Source: Chromera velia (lineage: Eukaryota; Sar; Chromeraceae). From it: DNA of 34,381 bases. The DNA lies in NCBI GenBank assembly GCA_018398765.1, contig JAHBMJ010000036.1, positions 1 through 34,381 on the forward strand, in the 5' to 3' direction. Position 1 is the first letter of the stretch; each line of letters opens with the position of its first letter. The translations under genes were made by a program, and so were the position numbers. The notes beneath the pieces were generated by a model. The model was not told the DNA's origin and did not search any database. It saw only the letters and a list, made by a program, of their open reading frames with translations. This document shows, in pieces, positions 9,499 through 19,483 of the stretch.

Positions 9499-10440
9499 CG
9501 CATCCCGGCAGTGACTTATGCGATAATGGACCCTATTTGGGGCTCTCAGATAGTAAAAAAATTAAAAACACTTTGTATAGTAAAATTAAGCCTATATATA
9601 GCATGGTTATGACTTTTTGAACACTTTTAAAGGTTTTTTACGTGTTCTAGCTTATTTAGAAGATTATATATTTGCCTTAAAAAAGCTTTAAAAAGGCTTC
9701 TTAACTATAGGTGCAATATAGACGGGGGCAGGTCCCCTGGAGCGCAGGGGAAGCTCCTTAGATTGCCAGTGCCTGAGACTGATGATGATGATGATTGAGG
9801 GTTAAATCCTAGATTTAGCAACGCCAAATCCCAAGCTACTAACAAGGCTTTGAGGACAACCCAGACTACGATACAGACAACAAAGACAATGCACTGGCAC
9901 AGTTTATGTCTCTTGGCATTACGGGGTTATTGGCAACAGACAATGTGCTTAACAGAGCACTGCATGGTAGACAGAGAGATCTGAGGGGGTGAGTGGGGGT
10001 ACCGGGTGGGGCGGCGGGCGGCGGCGGGGCCTCAGCATCAGTGCAGGGGCTGAGCGTGCAATTCCAAAGGCTCACTAGATCTAGGCATACAATTCTGTGC
10101 ACTAAATGTTTGATAGATGCTGGCGTTTTTATGGAAACACCCCTAGCTAGCCTACATTTTTATCTCATGATGATTGGTACCTCCATGATGCGTACGGATG
10201 CGTATGTTGCCCCCATAGTTGTGAGGCCTTTTTAAAGCTTTTTAAGGCAAATATATAATCTTCTAAATAAGCTAGAACACGTAAAAAACCTTTAAAAATA
10301 TTAAGAAAGTCATACTAGTAACTATGCTATATATAGGCTTAATTTTGCTATACAAAGTGTTTTTAATTTTTTTACCATCTAAGAGCCCCTTACATAGGCG
10401 AAATAGGGTCTATTATCACATAGGTCACTGCCGGGATACG
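9499..10440. mobile_element. Non-autonomous DNA transposon with ~200-bp terminal inverted repeats
   Basis: The left arm (about 9499-9700) and right arm (about 10222-10440) are inverted copies, with a few substitutions and small indels. Matching blocks include ATCCCGGCAGTGAC, AAACACTTTGTATAG, AAGCCTATATATAGCAT and ACGTGTTCTAGCTTATTTAG. Each end is flanked by TA (9497 and 10441), suggesting a TA duplication. A 7-bp TACGYAT duplication around CCCGGCAG ends is an alternative, because that flank is itself palindromic. The 520-bp core is GC-richer, has a (GAT)n run and a GGCGG-rich patch, and holds no transposase. Long arms recall Mutator-like elements, but the family is undecided. Confidence 0.85.
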
Positions 10441-10442
10441 TA

Positions 10443-11031
10443 TACAGTGATTGCATATTGTTAGTCAACTGAACTCAACAATAATCCATATATGGACCAT
10501 AATATGGCAAGAGTTTGGGTTCCAACCATACAAGTTTAATAATAGAGCAAAAACTATAAAAAAAAAGTAAGAAGCCGTAGTAGATATAGTATAACAAACG
10601 TCACTTTTAACGTCACTGACGAATTAAATGTACTGTTAATAATCTGTTTATAAATCTGATTGTTACTATTATTTGTTATACTACACTGTTATATTAATAT
10701 TGAATCAAAAGAGAAATCATCTTTAATGATCATCATCATCATCATGCATCAAAAATATTAATTGTTCTGTATTGTTATATAATTATGTAGTTAGAAAATG
10801 CTAAACCCCACTATTATCCTAGTTGGAGCGCTAAACTCCCGGGCGGAAATCGATCTAGGCGAAAATTGAGATAATTCTAGTGAAGTGCTTGTAAATGCTA
10901 TTGTCTTGGCAGCCCTATGAGCCTACGCAGCAACTTCCGCTTCTTCTGCATGAGCGATAAAACTTAATTGCCTTCAGCTCACTGGTTCAACTTTTGCATG
11001 AACTGACTGAAGCTCAACGCTTTGAAGGATA
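10443..11031. other. AT-rich intergenic spacer
   Basis: No gene is visible. It holds a small foldback (listed separately) and a (CAT)n run at about 10728-10745. Base composition differs sharply from the neighbouring exons and resembles the transposon arms, so it may be older transposon debris. Confidence 0.4.
10587..10683. repeat. 97-bp foldback with 12-bp perfect arms
   Basis: TAGTATAACAAA at 10587-10598 is the exact reverse complement of 10672-10683. The loop is AT-rich. It may be the remnant of a tiny inverted-repeat element or chance in AT-rich DNA. Confidence 0.4.
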
Positions 11032-11439
11032 TCAATCCCCTTCGACCAGCATAACGACAGGACTTCGCGGCTGATAGAAATCACTCACAGATGCAGCGTT
11101 GACAAATGCTGTGCCCCCGTTGACAAATACTCCCGAGTCCGCGTGCTCGTGACCAAAAATGTGCGCGGCAGGCTTCACTCTCTTCATCACGGCGTTCGCC
11201 AAATCGGGGCAGCCAGCGTTGACACCAAATACGTCTCGGTCCTTCATTCCGAAGGGTGGCATGTGAGTCAGAAGGATCTGCACGTACAGGAGTGCATCTT
11301 GCAAGCAGAGAAAAATATTTACTCGCCGAATAATTCTCGGAAATGGATCTTCAACGCGAACGGCGATTTGTTTGACAGAAAACACAAGAATTCAATTGAA
11401 ATTTGAAAAAAGCTTGTCGACTCTCTCTGATGCCTCTCA

Positions 11440-11480
<41 letters not shown>

Positions 11481-11837
11481 TATGTATGTCGCAACCCACT
11501 TATCTTGCCTGTGCATGCATGTGTGTTCGAGACCGTGTGTGTGTGTGTGTTCATTCCTTTCTGCCTGTCTGTCTCTGTCTTTCTTTGTCTGTCTGCCTGC
11601 CTGCCTGCCTGTCTGTCTGTCTGTCTGTCCCCCTCTCTCTCTCCCCGCTACCTCGTTGCTTTCTTTCTTTCCTTCATTGCTTCCTTCCTTGTTCGTTCTT
11701 TCCTTCTTTTTCTCTCCCTCATTTAAGGAGCAGATAAGACATTTTAAATCTGCGGAAAGGAGAAACGTTTCTGGCTTTCTCTCTCTCTTTCTTTCTGGCT
11801 TTCTCTCTTTCTCTCTTTTTGTGTCTCTGTCTGTCTG

Positions 11838-11868
<31 letters not shown>

Positions 11869-12077
11869 GCTCTTTCTTTTTCTCTCTTTCTCTCTCTCCT
11901 TCCGCTTTCTTTCTTTCTTTATCCATTTCTTCCTTCCTTCCATCCCTCCTTCTTCCTTTCTTCTTTCTGTTTTTCCTCTTTCCTTTCGTTGGTTGTGGGG
12001 GGCTGTGTGGGTGTTTTTGTGGGTTTTGTTAGGTGTGGATGTCGTGTGATGTCTTTTTCTTTCCTTCTGTTCCTTCC

Positions 12078-12126
<49 letters not shown>

Positions 12127-12346
12127 CCTTCCTTCCTTCCTTCCTTCCTTCCTTTTCTTTCTCTGTTTCCATCAGTCCGTCTCCGACTCTCTATCATGTA
12201 GGTATGTATTGTGTGTCCCTCTTGCTCTTTCTCTCCCCCCACCCCTATCTGCGTGCGCATGCGTGCACGGGTGTGTGTGCATTTGACACACGCAAATCGA
12301 CACACACAGATGCACGCAGATGCACACACACACGCCCACGCACACG

Positions 12347-12383
<37 letters not shown>

Positions 12384-13064
12384 GCACGCACACACGCACG
12401 CACGCACGCACGCACGCACGCGTACACGCACACGCACGAAGAATGCCTTTCTTGTTACCTGTGTATCTGAGGGAATCTTGTCCCACAAGGATGCCGCCTG
12501 TGTCTGGGGGACGTTGAATGCAGTCTCCCAAGGATTCCCATTCACAACCCACGGAGTTCCAAAAACAGAGACGCCCTCAATCGTCACTCCTTCTTCTTTC
12601 AACACTTTCACTCCCGACGTCTCCAAAGCAGAAAAAGCCACCGCACAGTCCTCTTTCTCCAAACTCCAGTCACTCCAATAATCCGCATAATAAGGGGGAT
12701 CCAAAATCATGTCGTGGTTCCCTGGCACTAGAATCTTGTGAGGAAAATTCAGACGGCCCATCCAAGAGGCGAATTCAACTACCTCGGCCAAGCTGCCAAA
12801 ATTTGTGCAGTCCCCTGTGTGAATGAGAACGTCGCCTTCTGGCAGATCAGGAAGCTTGTCGTGTCGCATGTGGGTGTCTGAGATGCATACGCACCTGAGG
12901 GGGCGCTTCGCTGTGGAAATTTTGACTTTCAACTCTCTCCCTCCTCTGGACAAAATTCGCCTAACCGCTTCTGAGTCTTCTTCTGTTTGTGGTTGCCAGA
13001 TGCTCAGAGGGTTCAAAAAGGAGAAATAGAAGGAGAGAGGTCTCTCAATACTGTACAGATCCAT
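11032..13064 (-). CDS. Calcineurin-like metallophosphoesterase, MPPED type
   Basis: Two exons: 13064-12459 (202 codons) and 11277-11032 (81 codons and TGA), joined in phase 0 across a 1,181-bp GT-AG intron (donor CAG|GTAACA, acceptor GTGCAG|ATC). The 283-residue product has the metallophosphoesterase ligands in order: ISDTH (Asp63, His65), HTGD (Asp85), GNHD (Asn117), LTHMPPFG (His207) and FGHEH (His245, His247). The layout matches the MPPED1/MPPED2 family of metal-dependent phosphodiesterases. The GHEH is intact, whereas animal MPPED2 has lost a metal-binding histidine there. Substrate is unknown. The start is uncertain: the frame stays open to a stop at 13505 with hydrophobic residues but no ATG upstream of 13064, and a TGCAG acceptor near 13186 hints at a 5' exon. 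Confidence 0.85.
11278..12458 (-). other. Intron of the metallophosphoesterase gene, mostly simple repeats
   Basis: Almost the whole intron is low-complexity. On the plus strand it reads (CT)n at 11438-11462, (GT)n, CTGT/CTGC runs at 11565-11630, CT/TTTC-rich sequence at 11770-11960 with the densest (TTTC)n at 11838-11867, (CT)n at 12079-12109, (TTTC)n then (TTCC)n at 12110-12153, and (CA)n/(CGCA)n at 12296-12440. The exon-1 reading frame stays open far into it because the repeats lack stops. Confidence 0.85.
12296..12440. repeat. Alternating CA/CG tract, Z-DNA prone
   Basis: About 145 bases of near-continuous alternating purine and pyrimidine (CACACA, GCACGCACGCAC) lie just inside the splice donor of the metallophosphoesterase intron. 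Such tracts can form Z-DNA and are length-variable. Confidence 0.85.
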
Positions 13065-14819
13065 CAGCGTCTCCTGCCACGACCCTCTCTTTGACCTGGC
13101 CACTAGGAGCAGCAGAGGCTGGGCAGGCAGAGTCAAGTAGAATGCCAAACTCTTCAGGAAAGCATCGGTCAGCCGTCTCCTCCCTGCAAACAGAGGCTGA
13201 GGGAGTGAGAACAGAAGGAGAGGAACGAGGAGACGTCTTTTCTGCTGTAGTGCAACATAAAAGCAAAATAAATAGGTGGAAAAAAGACAAAGACGTTCAA
13301 CAAGAAGGGAAAAGTCCAAGGACTTTTCGCTGTCTGCGTCAGGGGGTTTTGTACACTTTTTTTTCGTGAATGTTTGTTCATTTTCACAAACGGGAAGAAA
13401 AAAAAAGCACACACCGATCAGCAGAGCCACACTCAGATGGGGTAAAGGAAGGAGAGTGAGAACGAAAGAAGGCCCCTCTATCTCATGTGAGAAGATAAAA
13501 AGTCATCGATTCTCATGGATTTAACGATTTTCAGTAAATCAAAGCCTTCTGATGAATTTCATTGACTGATTAAAACTGTACGGCTCGAAAGACTCATGAA
13601 AAAGACTATCGGTAAGACTGAGCACCCAACATCCAAGAATTGATTTCAAAATCAAACAAAAAACTGTGAGTTCAAAGTAAACAAAAACATCACTTTCGTT
13701 TTCCTAGGCTGGCCCAGCAGCCATCTCAGCCTTCGCCCTTTCAAAGACATTCAGAGGAACTTTGAACAAAATGCGTCAAGCAATGGATAACGGGACTGGT
13801 GAATGTGGTTCTGCCCTGGAATCACACGGAGGTGACAGTCCTCATCGTCAGTCCCCCTCACAGGAAGGCCAGAATGCAGACGTTTTTCAGTGAAGTGGGG
13901 AAGAAGAAAACATTATGGGCGTGTGCATCTCGTTTTGGTGGGTGTGGGGTGGAGTACGAGTGAAGGAAATGGAACGAAGGTAGGAGACGGATGCTCTTCA
14001 TTTCAAAAGAACATTCTGATCGTGAGAAGATGGAAAAGATGCTCTTGAGAAGGTGGCGGACTGACCAACGAATCGGACGAAGAATCCGTTTGTCTTCGGT
14101 GAGGTATCCTTCTCCGTTGAGTTCCTTCTGTTTTGTCCCAAGCTTCCCGTCTCTGTCTCCGCCGTCTCCCCAATGGGAGGAGTCATTGTGTGTCGATCCG
14201 ATTCGCCACGCAAGTGGAGCTTTCCTGGTACGTCAGGTACGCAAAAGTTTTTCTTTTTGTGAGTATTCAAAGCCTGCAGCACGTTCTGCAAGAGAAGGGC
14301 GGTAAGTATAGGTAGATCTCTCTGTCAGTGTAGGCTCACCATTCAAATTTCGATCATTTGTCTCGAGTACGTCGCGCAGGCCGCGGATGGCCGATCGAGC
14401 GGCGCGTGCGCGTGCGTCGTCGTCGTTGAGCCGTTGCGCGGCAGCTGCCGTCTCCGTTTCGCAGATCTTCTCAGTCTGACCGGAATTAATCCGGAGATCA
14501 TTCTAGCTTCCGCAGCTGCTCGATCTCGTCCTAGAAAAATGTACCAGCTGGCGACTGCAGGATGTCTCATTTTCAGCATCTGTCTGCCCCTGATTATTGG
14601 TGGGTAAGTAGCCAGAGAAGTACTCGTGAACTATATAAGGTTGTCCAGAGTTTCGCAGGTACAGGCAGAGTGGCACTCGTAGCTCGGCCATCCCTGTGAT
14701 GGGGAGCGTTTCCTTCTGACTGTACAATCCTTACGTGGATTTTTTCAGTGACCTCTTTCATTATATCTTTACTTTGCCGTTGCTTTCAACATTTTAAGCC
14801 TGCTTGACAGAGCGCTACG
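13065..14819. promoter_or_regulatory. Divergent intergenic region between two genes
   Basis: The minus-strand metallophosphoesterase and the plus-strand giant gene point away from each other, so both promoters should lie here. The part up to 13505 may hold a 5' exon of the former. A perfect 5-bp inverted repeat CCGGA-ATTAA-TCCGG lies at 14480-14494. The stretch 14380-14460 is CG-rich, unlike its surroundings. I see no convincing TATA box, RNA gene or protein gene; open frames here have no recognisable features. Confidence 0.4.
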
Positions 14820-15492
14820 ATGCGATTCTTGTCTTCCAGGCTGCCCTTGGTTTTGGCAGTCTGGTGGTCGTGCAGTCTCTGTGCCTTGGGACGCCACCTG
14901 GGCGAGACGACAGCCCTCAGAGCGATTCCATCGTTTGAAGGATGCCCTGCCATTCTGCCTGGAAGTGCTTCCTTCTCCAACACACATGCCTCGACTCTGT
15001 CAAGGAGGGGGGAGAAAAGGGAGCACTCACTCGTATCAAGAGAGGATACGAGGGGGGGGGATACGGAGACGGGCACCACCTCAGCGAGTGCGATGAAAAC
15101 GTGCTCGTCCGGACAGTTTACAGTGGAGAGATTTCGGAATTCGTTGCCCCCTGTGATCACGTGCTGCAACGAAGACTCTGTCAGATGTGCAGGGTGCTCG
15201 GAAGCAAATTCGAGCGGCAATTGTGCGACCAACCGGTGCAAGCCGGGATTTGAGCCTCTTTGTGCCCCCTTTACTTCCAACTGCGCGACGAAAACATGCA
15301 CGGCATGCGAAGACCTTCCTTACGAAGATGCTGACGGCAATTCGTGTTCGGTCTTGTGCACGGATGACAAAGTGTACAATGCAACTGAGACTGCCAATTT
15401 CAAGGAGAAGGGAAGAGGGGGACTTACAGCGATGGATGCCTGCTGCAAGTGCGGGGGGGGAGTGAGGACTCCCACACCGTTCGCATACGAAA
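14820..15492 (+). CDS. Exon 1: signal peptide and cysteine-rich head
   Basis: ATG at 14820 is the first in the frame and starts MRFLSSRLPLVLAVWWSC, a good signal peptide. A serine/charged stretch follows. Then comes a cysteine-rich region of about 110 residues with EGF-like spacing (RCAGCSEAN, CATNRCKPGFEPLC, CTACEDLPY, ACCKCGGG). The exon ends GAAA|GTGAGT in phase 1. An N-glycosylation site (NATE) lies near the end. The exact fold of the cysteine region is not identified. Confidence 0.8.
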
Positions 15493-16676
15493 GTGAGTCG
15501 GTGGATGGGTCAGTGAGATTGTCAACGAGCGACTGTTCGACTGATTTGGGGTTGCTGCTTCTGGTCTGTGGTTTTCGTTTAGCAACTTTGTTCCTCCTTC
15601 GATTTCGTGTTTTCCTTCCGATTTTTTGTTCCATTATATATACATAGATATCATTTCAATACAATTGCAGAGAAGGCGACCACTCTCGGCCGCCCTGTGA
15701 GTATGAAACCGTACCCCCGGACCGCCAGGCGCTATTTGTTCAGCGATTGTGATGCCCTGCTTGAGCACGGTCTGCACGCGAACGCAGAGACGGGAGAGAT
15801 CTCCGGAACGCCGACTGCCTCCGAAGCCTTCAAGGCGTCATGTGTGGTCACGGCGGTGCAGGATGAAGCCAGAGGGCTGATGTACAACACCACGGCGACA
15901 GTGGATGTGGCACCCTTCTCTTATGGCAGCAGATTCCTTGCAGTGGGAGGTCCGTCAGGTCTTTATGTCTCTTTTTTTTTAAGATCAAAAGACGAGTCAC
16001 ACCCATTGCAGGCAAGAATATGGATGAGCATTCTTGGTTGCATGCAGTTTTCTGTCTTGTGAGGTGACGCGGATGGAATAACTACTGCACCCCTCGATTG
16101 ATTGGCAATAGATTGATTGATTGATTGATGAATTTGATTGTGACCTGTTGTGTGTGACGATACCCAGAGTTCATTTTCCTCTTCTTTTTGGCCCTGACAT
16201 TTATTTGCATGCCCAGCCACACGTGCACCCCCTCTTTTCCGGAATGTCTTAGGGATGCACCGAAAGGTACGATACTGCTGGAGCATGAATGAACGATCCG
16301 ACTAATCTCTTCTTTTTGGGCGAGTGCTACGATCAGAGTGAGACGGGAGTCCACAGCGCTTGCATGTGTGCACAAACAAATTTATGTATCTGGGTATTTA
16401 TCTCTGTATGTATGCATGCATGTATGTATAGAGTCCACATTTTTATTATTTATGTAACTTCTGGGTCTTTCGCTCTGTATGTATGCATGTATCGATATGA
16501 TGCAACGATCGGATGGGTCGATATGATGCAACGATCGGATGGATCGATATGAATGCAGCATGGAATGGGGCCTCCGAACACAGTCGGACACTCGGCGCGG
16601 GGCTTTCCTACAAGAGCAACAGCTGGACCATCAAGTGCTTGCCTGACTGTCCTTGGATCTGGTTTGGAGGAAGTCC

Positions 16677-16722
<46 letters not shown>

Positions 16723-17155
16723 TTCTTTTTTTGTTTGTTTGTTTCTTTGTGCTTTGGGCAGCTTCTCATCGTTGACGGGACGGAAATTCCCCTGAGCGTT
16801 TTCCGTCTCCTTTTCTTTGCGATTCCTCTCGTTGAGCTTCATCTTCTCATGCGTCAGCTAATCGCGCCAACAATCTTCGTTCTGCCTGACAGTGTGCACC
16901 TGTACAGGCATGGTGACGATGCAACCGACTAAAACCATGAAATGCTCTTCCCATTCGACCCAGAAAGACAGGCGACAACAAAGAACGAAACTCTGCAGGC
17001 AGCTGTCCGTCAAATCTTTTTTCTTTCTTTCTGGGTATAGACAACATCTCCTGTGATGGAACGTGGGATGTCAGGCTGCGGAGATGATACCCTCTCCCCC
17101 CCCCTGTCTCTGTCTCTCTCATGCATGCACACACACACACACACACACACGTACG

Positions 17156-17194
<39 letters not shown>

Positions 17195-19365
17195 AGTCAG
17201 CGTACCAATATAAGCTATTGAGTTGCAATCAGCTCACGACAACATGAGATGCAAATACAGATACGAATAATACGTATGAATGCAAATAATGAACTTGCAG
17301 CCCACGGCAACATCAAAGTTAAGTCTGGGTACACCCTCCAAGGCACGACGAAAGCGGAGTCGGGAGGTCTTGCCTCGCCCCCCGGTTTCTCCATCCCCGC
17401 CATGCGGACTATCGCGGGGGCCTCCGGGGTGAACGCGACGGAGGGGGCCGAGGGGACGGACCCAGAGATCCCGGTAGTGAAGCAGCCAGCCTCTCAGTGC
17501 AGGTGGGGTGTCTTTTTTTTTTTATCAACACAAGCAGCCTGCCTCTCAGTGCAGGTGTGTGGGATGTCTGTCCAAGCACGTGCATTGACTGCAGGATGCG
17601 CGCCCATCTTTCATCAATTACACATACCCCAAATCAGCGGCACCGGTCTGGGTCATGCTATCAGCGTTGCTCTTTGTGCTTCTTTTGTTCTTCATCCCTT
17701 TTTGTTGTCTCTGTATGGAAAGATGCATGCATCTCTGCACACACATATGATTTACCTGCGAGCATCAAATGGTAGACGTATGCGTTTTGTTTTTAATCTA
17801 CGCATACAGGTTTCTGTCTGTCCACGTGATATGTGTACGGGGTTCGGAATCCGGCAGGAGTGTAGAGAGTCAACTTAAATGCAGATTTCTTCGTCGACAT
17901 GCAGATCTAATTACTTTCTGTTTGGTCGGGTATGCGTATGCTTTCAGGATCTCTGCGGTCCGACAGGTGACAAAGAGCGGGTCCAAAACGGAGGAAACCA
18001 CAGACAGCGAAAACATCATTGCGGTATACCACTCGCTCCCGACGAGTATCTCATATGCCTCACTGCCGACCCTACCGAGCGGGGAGAAGTCTCTGAGCGT
18101 GACTCTTGGGCACCCCATTACGTCAGGTTCGTGAAAGAAAATCGGACTTTCCTCCCCATCGATTGTTCTTTCCTTGTAAAACGAATGGGAGGGGGGAGAT
18201 GTGGTTCTTCTCACCATGGATGTTGTCCTCTCTCTGTCCGTGTTGGTTTCTGTATTTTCGCGTTCTGCTTATTTCATGAAAGATGTCCCGACAGGTCTGG
18301 TTGTTGCTGTGTAAAAAATGACTTATGAATGGTCTCTTTCCCCCCCCAAGAAAACTCTTGACCCACCTGTGGTTTCAGGGTATTGCAACGTTCTTCTTAT
18401 TGTGTCTTCTTTGTGGCCTTTGTACACTTCCGCCCAGTGCTGCTCCATTGATTGGATCTGATCTCTCGCGCTCCTTTTGGTCCCCTTCGGCACTGTGACT
18501 ATGTTGTCTTTCCTCACGAAAGCCCGCCACAGTTCATTCAATTGCTGCACGTCACTCTCTCTGGCTCCCCCCCCCCCTTTGATGTCCATGCAGGCCGAGA
18601 CCGGGTGGTCCCTGTGTGGTCCAACGGAGACTTGGGAACAAACGATGACGGCACTCCGGTCTCGCCACTGGCACCCATCGCCTACAGCCTGGCGTGCTCC
18701 ACCAACACCGCGGGCGTGACCGGTGACACAGGGAAGGTCGTGCATGTGATGCACACCGGGAAGCTGCTGTATGTGAAGGAGGGGGAACAGGTCGAGTTGG
18801 GCCGGTTGGACGCTCTAACGGGTCGGTAGATGGATCGAGGAAGTAAGCAAGGATCCTTATCGATGATGGGAATCCCTTCTTGGGTTTGGTGTTTCCAGAG
18901 GAAGAAATGTTCGAATTCCTTAATTTTCTCCGTTTGGTGCTCCTTCTGTTCTGTTGTGCGCAGTTCGGAAACAGGCCTTTTGCTTTGTTCGTTTCCTCGT
19001 TCAGCTGGTGGCTCTCCATCTCTCCCTCCCTCCATGCTTTCCTGCGCAGCAGCCACTGATTGATTCTGTCTGAATTAATAGTGTTTCCATGCCATCTCAT
19101 TTCCTTCCATTGAATTCTCCCCGGGTACCTTTCCTCGCGCTCTCTCCCATTTGTTCTTTGTGCTTCGGGCCGGTCGTTTGTGTCCGTCAACACTTTGATC
19201 ATTTTGACGTCACAACATGGCATGGGCATCGTTCTCTTTCTCTTTCTCTCTCTGCGCATTTGCATGTGCATGCAGGAGAGATCACAGGAACTCCAGGGTC
19301 TGGCAACTCCACCATTCTTCCCATGACTGTGGGTTTGCTTGTTTGTTTGTCCGGCTCTTTCTCTT

Positions 19366-19407
<42 letters not shown>

Positions 19408-19444
19408 TCTCTCTCTGCGTGTGCGTGCGTGCGTGCGTGCGCGC

Positions 19445-19483
<39 letters not shown>

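Noticed and set aside
10728-10745. CAT repeats as a possible CRISPR or structured array
   Set aside because: It is a plain trinucleotide run with no spacers, and the DNA is eukaryotic.
11372-12201. Plus-strand frames rich in Ser, Leu, Phe and Cys (120-245 residues)
   Set aside because: They are translations of CT, GT and TTTC microsatellites inside an intron of the opposite strand.
13771-13899. A 42-codon plus-strand frame starting MRQAMDNG
   Set aside because: It is too short and has no supporting context.
13991-14305. A 104-residue plus-strand frame upstream of the giant gene
   Set aside because: No signal peptide, domain or splice support is visible and composition is unremarkable, so I left it as spacer.
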